Positions 1-9,516 of a stretch of 59,152 nt of DNA are shown here, one piece after another. Location: positions 1 to 59,152 of the forward strand of contig JAUIBH010000015.1 of NCBI GenBank assembly GCA_030427985.1, given 5' to 3'. The DNA is from Bacteroidia bacterium (GTDB lineage: Bacteria; Bacteroidota; Bacteroidia; Flavobacteriales; Flavobacteriaceae). The notes beneath the pieces were generated by a model. It had not been told where the DNA came from. It ran no database searches and worked only from the letters and a program-made list of their open reading frames with translations. The position numbers and the translations under genes are program-made. Within the stretch, counting starts at the first letter, position 1, and each line of letters starts with the position of its first letter.

Positions 1-547
1 AGATGTCATCTACAGATGCTCTTGGCTGCCCTTCAGCACTGTTGCCATCATTGATGGGCACACCACCAAAACGTGTTACCAAAAAGAAATAGTACAACGC
101 CCTCATAAACTTGGCCTCACCAATAAATTTGGCCTTCATTGGCCCAGTAAGTTCTGAATTGGGCAGTGCATTGATTTTTTCTTCATTATTAATAACCAAA
201 TTACTATTGGTTATACCTCGATAACATGCATCCCAGTATAAAGGAATGGACACGTGGTTTGGATTGAAGGAGAATTGGATATATTCTACCTTATCCGCTT
301 CCAACTGTTGGTTACGACCATTCTCTTGGGACATATTGTCCATCATAAAAAACATATGGCGAGAATAAAGTCCTCTTTCCTGTAAGGATCCATAGGTTGA
401 ATTTACAGCGGACTCTACTTGGGCCGCTGTGGCAAAAAAGGTTTCCGGAGAAAGCTCATTTGGATTGGTTTTGAACAAAGCATCTTCATCACAAGAAACT
501 ACTAGTGCTATGATAAAACCTAAGCTTAATAAAATTTTATTTTTCAT
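1..547 (-). CDS. SusD/RagB-like outer-membrane lipoprotein, C-terminus cut by window edge
   Basis: The reading frame starts at an ATG at 547 and is still open at base 1, so only the first 182 residues are visible. It begins with a lipoprotein signal peptide (MKNKILLSLGF, then VVSC with the likely lipidated Cys19). The body has the SusD N-terminal pattern: an early NPNELSPETFF segment, a helical GEAKFMRALYYFFLV stretch and then FGGVP, typical of the TPR-type starch-binding family. SusD proteins sit on the outer membrane as the lid of a SusC transporter. The gene begins 10 bp after the stop of the SusC gene upstream, so the two form one operon. The family is secure; the ligand cannot be read from this part. 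Confidence 0.9.
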   Translation of the reverse strand, partial: MKNKILLSLGFIIALVVSCDEDALFKTNPNELSPETFFATAAQVESAVNSTYGSLQERGLYSRHMFFMMDNMSQENGRNQQLEADKVEYIQFSFNPNHVSIPLYWDACYRGITNSNLVINNEEKINALPNSELTGPMKAKFIGEAKFMRALYYFFLVTRFGGVPINDGNSAEGQPRASVDDI

Positions 548-557
548 GACAATTTTT

Positions 558-3500
558 TTAAAAAGTTACTTGTAATCCTACCAATACTGATTTTGGCTGT
601 GGATATTTTCCACGATCAATACCGAACTCTGCGTTGTTACCTGTTGCGTTACCTACTTCAGGGTCTAGACCTGAGTAATCAGTTATGGTCAATAGGTTTT
701 GACCACTTACATATATCCTTAATTTAGAGAAATAGTCTGAAAGTATCGTATTTTCTCCAAGGGTATACCCGATGGTCACATTTTTTAATCTGGTAAAATC
801 ACCACTTTCAATGTATCGGTCAGATGAAGCGGTATTAATACCGTTGTTTCCATCAAATGCACGTGGAATGGAATTGGATGGGTTTGTTGGTGTCCATCTA
901 TCCAAAACAGCTACACCAGCATTAAACGTCCTTGGCATACCTTCTAAATCATAGATATTGGTATTGAATATTTCATGTCCGGCAGCTCCATTTAAAAATA
1001 GGTTGAAATCCCAATTTTTATAATTCGCATCCAAATTAAAACCGTAAGTGAATTCTGGGTTAGGCTGACCTAGTCGAACGAGGTCATCATTATTGATTAC
1101 GCCATCACCATTCTGATCTACATAACGAATATCACCTGGCTGAATAGCAGTTTGTTCCGTACCCAATACGGCTTCTACCTCAGCTTGATTTTGGTAAATA
1201 CCATCCATCTTGTAACCGTAGAAGGAATAAATTGGAGCACCAGCTTCAAGACCATTGACTATAGATCCTTCAAATCCAGCTGTTTGGTCAATACCCTCAG
1301 TTCCTTTATTTAGCATTTCGGTTTTGGCAGTAGAGAAATTAAGATTGGCAGACCAGGTAAAGTCTCCCTCATAATCGTTATACCCTAAGCTAACCTCAAA
1401 ACCTTTAACCTCGGCATCACCAATATTTGTTGGTACAGTAGAGGCCAAACTACCCAAAGAACCAGGTAACGGCAAATTAATCAATAAGTCGTTACTCTTA
1501 TTGTTGTAATACTCAATTGCACCTGTGAACTTGTTATCAAACAATCCTAAGTCCAGACCTACGTTAAGCATTTCTCTTTCCTCCCAAGCCACATTAGGGT
1601 TTGGAATACCTGCTGGAGAAGTACCCCCAACTTGAGCGCCATTTATGACATAAATCCAGTTAGGATTTAATGTGGTGGCAAATCTATAATTAGGAATGCC
1701 ATCAAATCCGGTAGTACCCCAACTAGCTCTTAATTTAAGGGCATTAAAACTTGAACTTTCCATGAAATTTTCGCCTGCTATGTTCCAACCCGCTGAAACA
1801 GATGGGAACGTACCCCATTTGGTAGTAGGTCCAAATCTAGAGGAACCATCACGACGAATAGATCCAGAAAGAAGGTACTTGTTGTCGTAATTATAGTTTA
1901 GACGTGCCAAATAGCCAATTTTGTCAACCTCATCGGTACTTGATGTTGCCACAACCTGATCTGGACCATGTTGGGTGATATCATTGGTAACCGAGTTTTG
2001 TGAGGAAGTGTTCGTAGAATTAAAAACAGCCTCATTCTTTTCAATCAAAGCCAATACATCCAAATTGTGCACGCCATTGATACTTGTTTTATAGTTAAGG
2101 CTGTTGGTATACAGAAACCTTCTAAAGTTTGAAGCATTTTTCGTGATTGCAGCAAAGGTTTGTGCATGTGTTGATTGCCCATTGCTATCATCATCAAAGG
2201 AAGGTGTAAAACTATCAAAGTTATTATAGCTGTATTCCAAACCGAACTGAGACCTAAATGTTAAGCCTTCCAATAGCTCGTATTCTGCAAATACACTACC
2301 AAAAATCTCGGTACCTTTGGTTTTACGAGTTCCATTTTTCTGTATTCTCACAGGGTTTTCAGCATCTTGGCCATCCAAAGCTGATGTAGGACCTTGAAAA
2401 CCTCCAGGGTTGTCTGGATTGTAAATAGGTAGGTATGGTGCACTTTTAATAGCGTGCTCTATAAGCGACCTATTCGTGTTATTTCCATTGACCTCAGGGG
2501 TAATGTCCCTAAAAGTTACTGCCAAGGTTTGACCAACCTTAAATTTATCGGTAACATTAAAATTACTGTTTAAACGCGTATTATAACGGTTGTAACCAGT
2601 TTCAATAATGGTACCTTCTTGTTTAAGCATACCTACGGAAGCTCTGAAATTACTATTCTCATTACCCCCTGCCATACTTACATCATAATTTTGCATTATA
2701 CCGGTCTGAAAAATGGCATCTTGCCAATCGGTATCGTTGCCAGAAGAACTTAGAGGTGTGGTGGGAACCGTACCAAAAGCTTCCTCAATGAAAGTCAAGT
2801 ATTGTTCCGTGTTTAACAAGTCAAAACGTTCTGTAACAAATTGAACACCCGTATAGGTGTTGAAAGTAACCTCTGTTTTACCGGCCTTTCCTTGCTTGGT
2901 AGTTACAACGATAACACCATTGGCAGCCTGCGAACCATAAGCTGCAGCTGTTGAAGCATCTTTAAGCACGTTAATACTTTCAATGTCATTAGGGTTAATA
3001 GCTCCAAGCCCACTGGAGATAACACCATCAATTACTACTAGGGGATCACCACCATTGGGTGAACCTACACCCCTAATACGAACAACAGGGGCAACACCGG
3101 GTGCACCACTATTGGTTACGGTTACACCAGCTGCTCTACCTTGTAAGGCTTGATCTGCTGTTGCAACGGGCAAGGCACTGATCTCTTCAGCACCAACGGA
3201 TGAAATGGCACCCGTAACCTCAGATCTTGACTGAGAACCATAGGCCACTACCACAACTTCATCCAGTGCCTGTAAATCTTCCACTAGACTTACGTTTATG
3301 GAAGTTCTACCATTTACAGGAATCTGTTGCCTTATAAAACCGATGTAGCTCACTACTAAAGTAGCACTGGATGATACATCATTTAAGGTGTAGTTTCCAT
3401 CAAAATCTGTTTGGGTCCCATTAGTTGTTCCGGATACCACTACTGAAGCACCAGGAAGAGGAGACCCCGTTTCGTCGGTAACTGTTCCCGACACGGTCAA

Positions 3501-3569
3501 TGATTGCGAATACGCCAATGGCCCAATCATTATCAATAGGGTTATGACCGCATGTTTTAGTTTAATCAT
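558..3569 (-). CDS. SusC/RagA-type TonB-dependent outer-membrane transporter
   Basis: About 1003 residues from the ATG at 3569; a TTG at 3593 is in frame, but the ATG gives a cleaner signal peptide (MIKLKHAVITLL...AYSQS). After the signal comes a carboxypeptidase-regulatory-like beta domain (SGTVTDETGSPLPGASV, GNYTL; roughly residues 23-100). It is followed by a TonB box region and plug (VVVAYGSQSRSEVTGAI, then IRGVGSPNGGDPLVVIDG), and then a large beta-barrel ending in a typical C-terminal aromatic (LVGLQVTF). There is no STN domain, unlike the second SusC in this window, so no direct ECF-sigma signalling is expected. It would import an oligomeric nutrient with the SusD partner immediately downstream. 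Substrate unknown. Confidence 0.95.
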   Translation of the reverse strand: MIKLKHAVITLLIMIGPLAYSQSLTVSGTVTDETGSPLPGASVVVSGTTNGTQTDFDGNYTLNDVSSSATLVVSYIGFIRQQIPVNGRTSINVSLVEDLQALDEVVVVAYGSQSRSEVTGAISSVGAEEISALPVATADQALQGRAAGVTVTNSGAPGVAPVVRIRGVGSPNGGDPLVVIDGVISSGLGAINPNDIESINVLKDASTAAAYGSQAANGVIVVTTKQGKAGKTEVTFNTYTGVQFVTERFDLLNTEQYLTFIEEAFGTVPTTPLSSSGNDTDWQDAIFQTGIMQNYDVSMAGGNENSNFRASVGMLKQEGTIIETGYNRYNTRLNSNFNVTDKFKVGQTLAVTFRDITPEVNGNNTNRSLIEHAIKSAPYLPIYNPDNPGGFQGPTSALDGQDAENPVRIQKNGTRKTKGTEIFGSVFAEYELLEGLTFRSQFGLEYSYNNFDSFTPSFDDDSNGQSTHAQTFAAITKNASNFRRFLYTNSLNYKTSINGVHNLDVLALIEKNEAVFNSTNTSSQNSVTNDITQHGPDQVVATSSTDEVDKIGYLARLNYNYDNKYLLSGSIRRDGSSRFGPTTKWGTFPSVSAGWNIAGENFMESSSFNALKLRASWGTTGFDGIPNYRFATTLNPNWIYVINGAQVGGTSPAGIPNPNVAWEEREMLNVGLDLGLFDNKFTGAIEYYNNKSNDLLINLPLPGSLGSLASTVPTNIGDAEVKGFEVSLGYNDYEGDFTWSANLNFSTAKTEMLNKGTEGIDQTAGFEGSIVNGLEAGAPIYSFYGYKMDGIYQNQAEVEAVLGTEQTAIQPGDIRYVDQNGDGVINNDDLVRLGQPNPEFTYGFNLDANYKNWDFNLFLNGAAGHEIFNTNIYDLEGMPRTFNAGVAVLDRWTPTNPSNSIPRAFDGNNGINTASSDRYIESGDFTRLKNVTIGYTLGENTILSDYFSKLRIYVSGQNLLTITDYSGLDPEVGNATGNNAEFGIDRGKYPQPKSVLVGLQVTF

Positions 3570-3613
3570 AATCTTCAAGTTTAAGTTAGTCAATGATTAC
3601 ATACATTGTGGAA

Positions 3614-3621
3614 CAAAGATA
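3614..3621 (-). promoter_or_regulatory. Candidate -7 element for the first SusC/SusD operon
   Basis: On the minus strand this reads TATCTTTG, a perfect match to the Bacteroidota -7 consensus TAnnTTTG. It lies 45 bp upstream of the SusC ATG at 3569. I do not see a clear TTG at -33, so this is a candidate only. Confidence 0.4.
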
Positions 3622-4084
3622 TTGTTGGTGTCTATCGGACACTAAAAGAAATGAAGCATATTGTGTAATATATGATGCATTACCCCTAATATAATTGGAA
3701 TATCTCACTTATATCCCTCTCATATTGCCATTTTGATGAAATTTTATAGCTAAATATAGCAATGTCTAACTTTTGCAACATATGTTGTGTTTGTAACAAT
3801 GGCTGCTTGCGCCGTTAATTTTTGGGTGTCATATAGGTGAAAATAAGGATGGAATTTGACCGAATTTTATGGATATGCACAAACCAATGGATGGGAATCA
3901 TCCCCAAGTTTAAAATATGACATAATTAAATTGGACAATGATTAAAAATTAAAGCATAAGCGTCAACGCTTCCTTCTTTTGCATCAAGATTCAAGAAATG
4001 TTACAGGTATATTAAGGTATATCCAAAACGGATAGCGTTGCATATCGATGTAACGGATAATAAAATTCAAACAAAAAAAAGAAT
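3622..4084. other. Intergenic region without a recognised gene
   Basis: AT-rich stretch between the divergently transcribed SusC gene and a small gene at 4085. It holds a short perfect palindrome at 3958-3971 (AAGCGT-CA-ACGCTT), which could be an operator, and a tandem GGTATAT motif near 4011-4022. No convincing coding frame was found. Confidence 0.4.
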
Positions 4085-4228
4085 ATGACTAGGACAGAAG
4101 ACAAAAGAAAGTTTAAAAGAAAAGTAAAACAGAACAATCCCACAAACCCAACAGGGAATACCAATATTGATACCAACACCTATGATATTGATGAAAAGAC
4201 CATTAAAAAACAGCAAAACAAGCAATAA
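4085..4228 (+). CDS. Small basic hydrophilic protein (47 aa), hypothetical
   Basis: ATG at 4085 opens a 47-residue frame beginning MTRTEDKRKFKRKVKQ and ending TIKKQQNKQ. It is rich in Lys, Asn, Thr and Gln and has no hydrophobic segment, so a soluble, possibly nucleic-acid-binding or unstructured protein is plausible. Support for a real gene is the isolated position, the A-rich ribosome-binding region just upstream, and a strong Rho-independent terminator starting about 20 bp after the stop. I recognise no family. The frame on the opposite strand across the same DNA lacks sensible protein features. Confidence 0.5.
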   Translation: MTRTEDKRKFKRKVKQNNPTNPTGNTNIDTNTYDIDEKTIKKQQNKQ

Positions 4229-4248
4229 TTGTTTTTGCGGCCCAATAG

Positions 4249-4277
4249 AAAAAAGCCCCAATGTTTGGGGCTTTTTT
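4249..4277. terminator. Bidirectional Rho-independent terminator
   Basis: A perfect stem (AAAAGCCCCAA with TTGGGGCTTTT, loop ATGT) is flanked by an A-run on the left and a T-run on the right. It can therefore end the small gene on the plus strand and the FemAB-like gene on the minus strand. Confidence 0.8.
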
Positions 4278-4330
4278 AATACAAAAAATGGAAGGATGGT
4301 AAACGCTGAGTCTCCCTATACTATTTTTCG

Positions 4331-5443
4331 TTAGGCATCGTGGTTTTTTAACTCTCGGAACTTGTATAGGTCGTAGCGCTTTTCGTTATATGGGTAGTCC
4401 CAGCATCCCATTCGATGAAACAAATTGCCCCCAAACCCCTTTTTGTACACATGTACCCCATGTAAAGGATGTGTCTTTTGTAAATTGGGAGCTGACCCAA
4501 ACATGTCATATTCCGTACATCCCCATTTTTTTGCAATTTTTATGGATTCCCACTGAAGGGCATAACTGGCCATTAAATTATTTGTATCTGATGCCGATGC
4601 ACCATATAAATAGGTGCCCCGTTTTTTTGAAAGTACCAAAAACATGGAGGACAAAAATTCACCATCTATATCGGCCATCAACATTTTTACTTTTACACCC
4701 TTTTTGCCATTGTCCTGATTTTTTAGAATGGTTGAGAAAAAATCTTGGTTCTGTAACGACATATTATGTCTTAGTGCCGTATCAAGATATAATTTGTACC
4801 AATCATTCATGTGATCAATGCCATACTCTTGGACCCGAACACCACTCTTAAAGGATTTTTTGATATTGTATCGGGTATTATAGCGCATGTTTTTGAGCAA
4901 CTCCTGTTCTTTTATCGTTAGGTCTAGAAAAAAGGTGTTTTTGGGAAGCACATCACCAACACTCTTTTTTAGGTTCCATTTTGCTGTTTTAAAGTTTACC
5001 CGATATTCCTGTATTTGGCTTGAGGGAGACCCCATCCAATTTCCCGAACTATCAAAATATTCCTCTTCAGCGGCCCATTGATTTTCCCAGATAAGATCAT
5101 ATCGAATGAAAATACAGTTGTTGGGCAGATAAGGTCTAATAGCTTCCGACAACTGTTCCAAGAAAAGGCCTTGGTTTTCAAATGTAGGTTCTAATTTTGG
5201 GCCATAGGGAACATAGGCATAGCAAGTGTCGTTGTCTATATACTTGGTCAACACCAATAAATCGTCTCCAACCTTGGATAACGAATCCGCTGTATCAACC
5301 AGCATGTCTTTTGAAATGGTCAGTTCAAAACCATTTGGGAGAAATCCCTGATTTCGTTTTATACGTCCCCAAAATGGTGTTTGGGGCAAAATGTTAGTGG
5401 CGTTGAGTTCTTCCAGTCCTTTCCGCTCTATCCTGCAGGTCAT
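4331..5443 (-). CDS. FemAB/GNAT-type peptidyltransferase-like protein
   Basis: 370 residues from an ATG at 5443. The protein resembles the FemA/FemB (lipid II:glycine glycyltransferase) family with twin GNAT folds: a first half ending in a central NMRYNTRYNIKKSFKSGV segment, typical of FemAB proteins (K/R-rich, N-x-R-x-x-I-x-K), and a second half with DGEFLSSMFLVLSKKRGTYLYGAS, LMASYALQWE and YDMFG, the usual substrate-site stretch. No signal peptide or membrane segment is seen, as expected for a cytoplasmic aminoacyl-tRNA-dependent transferase. In Gram-negative Bacteroidota the true acceptor of these proteins is not settled. It is monocistronic, converging on the small gene at 4085 with a shared terminator. 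Confidence 0.8.
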   Translation of the reverse strand: MTCRIERKGLEELNATNILPQTPFWGRIKRNQGFLPNGFELTISKDMLVDTADSLSKVGDDLLVLTKYIDNDTCYAYVPYGPKLEPTFENQGLFLEQLSEAIRPYLPNNCIFIRYDLIWENQWAAEEEYFDSSGNWMGSPSSQIQEYRVNFKTAKWNLKKSVGDVLPKNTFFLDLTIKEQELLKNMRYNTRYNIKKSFKSGVRVQEYGIDHMNDWYKLYLDTALRHNMSLQNQDFFSTILKNQDNGKKGVKVKMLMADIDGEFLSSMFLVLSKKRGTYLYGASASDTNNLMASYALQWESIKIAKKWGCTEYDMFGSAPNLQKTHPLHGVHVYKKGFGGNLFHRMGCWDYPYNEKRYDLYKFRELKNHDA

Positions 5444-5649
5444 GCTTTTTGGGGCGCAAAACTAAGAATCAGCAGGTCAAAATGAAAATCAAGGCCTAAT
5501 TTCCAATAAAAATGAATGTAGTCACGACAGGGCAACTAGATACAATGGTTGTATTTTTATATATAGCGATGAAAAAAATCACCTAGGTAGATGCAACCTT
5601 CTTGTACAAAGCTCATCAATCTATAAACCTAAAAAATATAATTTTTACT

Positions 5650-6171
5650 ATGAAGCGAATGATTTTTAGTATTGCTGGACTGTTTATGATAAGTGGACTT
5701 GTTGTTTCGTGCAATACGGACGATGACTCTTCTAATTGCCCAGAGGATTTTACCGGAACCTTAACGGCCAATGAAGAGAAATTGGTAGGGGAATGGGTGC
5801 TCACAGCTATCCTGGCGGACGAAGCCGTAGATATTACCGATGATGGTCAGGAAAATCCCAGCTCTGATCTTTTTGCACAATACGGGGAATGCCAAAAAGA
5901 TGGTGTCTACACCTTCAATTCAGATAGGTCATACATTTTTGAGCAAGGGCAGAACGCGACAAATTGCCTAAACAAAGGTACTTTTGACGGTACTTGGCAA
6001 CTTTCATCCAATACACTCAGTTTGGTTTTTTCATGCAATACCCAAAATTTGAGCCTGACTTTTAATGGAAGCAATACTGCTTTTTCTTTTTCTGATGATT
6101 TTAATATTACCGATGTCAACGGAAATACCATGCAAGTTGGTATCACTTTCACCTATAGTTTGGTGCCATAA
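5650..6171 (+). CDS. Lipocalin-like domain lipoprotein
   Basis: 173 residues from the ATG at 5650. An in-frame start at 5602 would add 16 residues in front of a clear lipoprotein signal, so it is rejected. The signal is MKRMIFSIAGLFMISG followed by LVVSC, with lipidation predicted at the Cys. The mature part begins with an acidic, low-complexity NTDDDSSNC linker and then the pattern of Bacteroidota lipocalin-like proteins: LVGEWVLTAI near the start, then alternating beta strands with YTFNSDRSYIF and GTWQLSSNTLSL. These are small surface or periplasmic lipoproteins of unknown ligand. A terminator follows 30 bp after the stop, so it is probably a single-gene unit. Confidence 0.75.
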   Translation: MKRMIFSIAGLFMISGLVVSCNTDDDSSNCPEDFTGTLTANEEKLVGEWVLTAILADEAVDITDDGQENPSSDLFAQYGECQKDGVYTFNSDRSYIFEQGQNATNCLNKGTFDGTWQLSSNTLSLVFSCNTQNLSLTFNGSNTAFSFSDDFNITDVNGNTMQVGITFTYSLVP

Positions 6172-6200
6172 CCTTTTAACAATTAATGTGTTGATTTTGA

Positions 6201-6231
6201 TGTCCCGCCTTTAGGTGGGACATTTTTTTTG
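6201..6231 (+). terminator. Rho-independent terminator after the lipocalin-like gene
   Basis: Stem TGTCCCGCC / GGTGGGACA (one G-U pair) with a TTTA loop, followed by a run of eight T. Confidence 0.85.
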
Positions 6232-6496
6232 TGGAAAGTCAAAATAAACATACACTAATCTTTTTTAACAATTATAAAGAACAGAAATAACGACATATGT
6301 GCCATTGTTTCAGTAAATTGAGGTCAAAATCTAGAAGTTGATAATTATTGCCTAAAAAAAATGGGAATCTCGGTATCATTTTAACGATTTCACCCTTATA
6401 TACTATGAAGGCGTGCTGGCAACATCATTACCTTGCTTTAAACAAGAACGCTATAAAAATACGAGTTAGAACCAATACCAATAATATTAATCTAAA
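6232..6496. other. Intergenic region upstream of the sugar catabolic block
   Basis: AT-rich leader region that must hold the promoter of the eight-gene block starting at 6497. I see no unambiguous TAnnTTTG element with a TTG partner, and no coding frame. Confidence 0.35.
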
Positions 6497-6946
6497 ATGA
6501 AAGCAAAAATGTACCTATATGTTTTAATGCTGCTACTAGGCGTTGTGTTGGCAGTTCACTTAGCGATGAACTCACAAGTAGGATTAACCTTGAATAACCC
6601 ACAGATGGGAAATGCCATCTTTTGGTGTATCGGAGCGGTTACCGCTGTAATTATTGGCCTTACCCAATGGGAGCCAGAAGTATTTACTCGATTAAAGGAT
6701 GTTCCCCTTTGGTTGTTGACTGCAGGAGCCATTGGCGCGGCCCTGGTTTTTGGGATAGCATGGATCATTCCGCAGATAGGTGCCGCCCCTGCATTTTTAT
6801 TAATGATCGCCGGGCAGGTCATTGCCGGTATGGTGATGTCGCACTATGGCTTTTTGGGAGCTCCGGTGGAACCCATCTCCATCACCAAAATTTTGGGGGC
6901 GCTCATGTTGATAGGAGGTGCTGGATTGGTTACATTCTCCAAATAG
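6497..6946 (+). CDS. YdcZ-type (DMT superfamily) inner-membrane transporter
   Basis: 149 residues, almost entirely hydrophobic with about five membrane segments (roughly residues 5-24, 37-55, 72-92, 95-115, 128-147). The length and patterns such as NSQVG, LLTAGAIGAALVF and GAPVEPISITKILGALMLIGG fit the YdcZ (DUF606) branch of the drug/metabolite transporter superfamily. No substrate is established for this branch. As the first gene of a catabolic block, 20 bp before the start of the isomerase-like gene, it may move the sugar, its acid or a by-product across the inner membrane; that role is inferred from context. Confidence 0.8.
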   Translation: MKAKMYLYVLMLLLGVVLAVHLAMNSQVGLTLNNPQMGNAIFWCIGAVTAVIIGLTQWEPEVFTRLKDVPLWLLTAGAIGAALVFGIAWIIPQIGAAPAFLLMIAGQVIAGMVMSHYGFLGAPVEPISITKILGALMLIGGAGLVTFSK

Positions 6947-6965
6947 AAGAATTAAAAAAAATGGT

Positions 6966-7910
6966 ATGAGTAAGATGAATGATTTTTCAAGACGGGATTT
7001 TATTAAGAAGAGCAGTGCGGCGGGACTTGCCGCTGTGACATTGCCCAATATGGACTTCATTAATAGCTTGGAAATCCATGAACGGTTCCAAATAGGGGCT
7101 ACCTTTATTCTTTGGGGTTATGGTCTTGATAATTTGGAACCTGCCTTGAAAGAAATGAAGCAGTTGGGCTATCACTGTTTCGAAACCTTTGGTTGGACCA
7201 TCCAGGAAATGGAAGATAAAGGCATTCGGTTGGAAGAGATGATTGCCAAGCACAATATACCCATCCGTTCCGCTTTTTGTATGACCGATGTGCTGGACCC
7301 ATCACCCTCAAAACGGAAGGAAGAACTGGCAAAATTGACCAGTTGGGCCAAGCTGCTGAAAAGAGCAGGAGGCACCTTGGTGGAGTATTGCCCATCGTCC
7401 ATCAACAGAAAAGATTATGATTATAAGGAGCATAAGAAAACCATGGTGGAGGCCATGAATGATTATGCCAAGGCGGTGACGGACCTTGGACTCACCTGCG
7501 CATTGCACCCGCATACAGGAACACCCATTGAAACTGAAGAGGAAGTATACTTTATCATGGAAAATGTGGACACCAATTACATGAAATTCGGCCCAGATGC
7601 CGGACAATTGGAAAAAGGGGGTGCAGACCCAGTTAAAATCTTTCGTGATTTTATGCCTTTGATAGAACATGTCCACCTAAAAGATTACGAAGGTGGCGAT
7701 AATGGCTATTTAGGATATGCCCCTCTGGGAGAAGGTCATGTAAAAATCAAGAAGCTCTTGAAGATGCTCGAGAGAGGAAGAGATAAAATGGTAGGTGATA
7801 TTATGTTTGAATTGGATTATGACAACAAGATTAAACCCGCCTATTCCACTTTTGAAGCCGCCAAAATTTCACGGGATTATTTGATGGATTTGGGATATAA
7901 ATTCAGTTGA
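6966..7910 (+). CDS. Tat-signal sugar phosphate isomerase/epimerase-like TIM-barrel protein
   Basis: 314 residues from the ATG at 6966; an upstream in-frame start at 6918 overlaps the previous gene and precedes the signal. The N-terminus MSKMNDFSRRDFIKKSS followed by AAGLAAVTLP is a twin-arginine signal, so the enzyme is probably exported folded with its metal. The body has the AP-endonuclease-2/xylose-isomerase-like barrel: CFETFGW, EYCPSS, LTCALHPHTGTPIET, the metal-ligand region KFGPDAGQLEKGG, EHVHLKDY and FELDYD. Members include IolE, IolI and hydroxypyruvate isomerase relatives, and substrates cannot be assigned by sequence. Its periplasmic location would match the periplasmic PQQ dehydrogenase encoded in the facing locus. 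Confidence 0.85.
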   Translation: MSKMNDFSRRDFIKKSSAAGLAAVTLPNMDFINSLEIHERFQIGATFILWGYGLDNLEPALKEMKQLGYHCFETFGWTIQEMEDKGIRLEEMIAKHNIPIRSAFCMTDVLDPSPSKRKEELAKLTSWAKLLKRAGGTLVEYCPSSINRKDYDYKEHKKTMVEAMNDYAKAVTDLGLTCALHPHTGTPIETEEEVYFIMENVDTNYMKFGPDAGQLEKGGADPVKIFRDFMPLIEHVHLKDYEGGDNGYLGYAPLGEGHVKIKKLLKMLERGRDKMVGDIMFELDYDNKIKPAYSTFEAAKISRDYLMDLGYKFS

Positions 7911-7979
7911 GTTGGATAAGTTGGCATTCATCAAAAATTAAGTATAGACGAAAAATCAAAATCAAAATCAATAGAAAAT

Positions 7980-8013
7980 ATAAGGTTTCTAGATATGTAT
8001 TTAGAAACCTTAT
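7980..8013 (+). promoter_or_regulatory. Perfect 12-bp stem-loop just upstream of the semialdehyde dehydrogenase
   Basis: ATAAGGTTTCTA pairs with TAGAAACCTTAT around a 10-nt loop, ending 13 bp before the ATG at 8027. No T-run follows directly, so it is not a standard terminator. It may be an operator dyad, an mRNA processing or stability hairpin, or a leader element separating expression of the upstream and downstream genes. Confidence 0.5.
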
Positions 8014-8026
8014 TAATTAATACTTT

Positions 8027-9499
8027 ATGGAAATATTAAAAAATTATGTAGGAGGATCTTGGGTGGATAGTGCAGAAAAAAGCACCACGGATGTCATTAA
8101 TCCAGCATCACAGGATGTGCTGGCCAAGGTTCCATTTGGAGCCGGCACAGCCAAAGATGTAAGTACCGCTGTTGAGATTGCTGAAAAAGCCTATAAAGAA
8201 TGGCGGGACGTTCCCGTGATGACCCGGGTTCAACCATTATACAAACTAAAGGCCTTGTTGGAGGAACACCGCGAAGAGTTGGCCCAGACCATTACCAAAG
8301 AATGTGGTAAGACCATTGGTGAGTCTAGAGGAGAATTGCAACGCGCCATTGAAAATGTAGAGGTGGCCTGTGGCATTCCAACTTTAGGCCAAAGTGAGTT
8401 TTCAGAAAATATCGCAAGAGGTGTCGATGAGTTTATGATTCGACAACCGTTGGGGGTTTGTGCCTGTATTTCACCCTTTAATTTTCCTGGGATGATTCCG
8501 TTTTGGTTTCTTCCCTATGCCATTGCTTGCGGAAATACTTTTATTTTAAAACCTTCAGAGAAAGTGCCATTGACCATGATGAAGGTCTTTGAGCTCATTG
8601 ATCAACTCGATTTGCCTGAAGGTGTGGTCAATTTGGTGCATGGCGGTAAGGAAACTGTGGATGAACTACTGGAACATCCAAAAGTTAAAGCCATCAGTTT
8701 TGTGGGCTCTACCCATATCGCCAAGTATATTTATTCCAAGGGAGCTGCCAATGGAAAACGGGTCCAAGCCCAAGGTGGTGCCAAAAATCCAGTGATTATT
8801 CTTCCTGATGCTGATTTGGACATGTCCGTGAAAATTATAGCCGATAGTGTCTATGGATGTGCGGGTCAACGTTGTCTGGCTGCCTCAAACATCATTACCG
8901 TAGGGGATAACGGTAAAGCGAAAGAAGCACTGTATGAAGCAGCAAAATCTCGTTCCACAGGATATGGACTGGATGAAAGTGTAGAAATGGGACCCGTGAT
9001 CACCGCCGAAAGCAAAACCCGTATCTCCGGATTAATTGATCAAGGGATAAAGGAAGGGGCCAAACTTTTATTGGATGGTCGTGACGCAAAAATTTCAGGC
9101 TTTGAAAAAGGTAACTTCATAAAACCCACTATCTTAGAGAACGTTCCCTTAAATGGAGAGGTCATCAAAACCGAAATATTTGGTCCAGTGATGAGCCTTG
9201 TGGAATTGGATACGGTGGATGCCGCGCTCGATTTCATCAATAGCGGAAGATATGGAAACATGGCCTGTATTTTCACAAGTAGCGGAGCCAATGCACGTAA
9301 GTTTAGAAATCAGGCCAATGCAGGGAACATTGGAATTAATATTGGTGTGGCCGCGCCTATGGCGCCTTTTCCTTTCAGTGGATGGAATGAAAGTTTCTTT
9401 GGAGACCTTCACGGGCAAGGCAGACACGCCATTGAGTTTTTTACCCAGACCAAAATTGTAATTGAAAGATGGCCCAAGGAGTGGTCTAGAAAGTTTTAG
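8027..9499 (+). CDS. CoA-acylating (methyl)malonate-semialdehyde dehydrogenase-like ALDH
   Basis: 490 residues, the usual length for MmsA/IolA. The catalytic Cys is in the GCAGQRC motif (Cys283), with the NAD-binding KPSEKVP and FVGST motifs before it. In place of the ELGGK motif with the general-base Glu of ordinary ALDHs there is QGGAKN (about residues 249-254), the hallmark of the CoA-dependent semialdehyde branch. Known members convert malonate- or methylmalonate-semialdehyde to acetyl- or propionyl-CoA. In this cluster it would form the exit step to central metabolism, acting on a C3-C4 semialdehyde; the exact substrate is inferred. A stem-loop precedes the start; the lactonase gene follows after 17 bp. 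Confidence 0.88.
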   Translation: MEILKNYVGGSWVDSAEKSTTDVINPASQDVLAKVPFGAGTAKDVSTAVEIAEKAYKEWRDVPVMTRVQPLYKLKALLEEHREELAQTITKECGKTIGESRGELQRAIENVEVACGIPTLGQSEFSENIARGVDEFMIRQPLGVCACISPFNFPGMIPFWFLPYAIACGNTFILKPSEKVPLTMMKVFELIDQLDLPEGVVNLVHGGKETVDELLEHPKVKAISFVGSTHIAKYIYSKGAANGKRVQAQGGAKNPVIILPDADLDMSVKIIADSVYGCAGQRCLAASNIITVGDNGKAKEALYEAAKSRSTGYGLDESVEMGPVITAESKTRISGLIDQGIKEGAKLLLDGRDAKISGFEKGNFIKPTILENVPLNGEVIKTEIFGPVMSLVELDTVDAALDFINSGRYGNMACIFTSSGANARKFRNQANAGNIGINIGVAAPMAPFPFSGWNESFFGDLHGQGRHAIEFFTQTKIVIERWPKEWSRKF

Positions 9500-9516
9500 A
9501 AAGGAAAATATACTAT

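Noticed and set aside
4067..4261. 64-residue hydrophobic minus-strand frame opposite the small basic gene
   Set aside because: It runs through the terminator stem and is explained as the complement of an AT-rich, Lys-rich coding sequence on the other strand.
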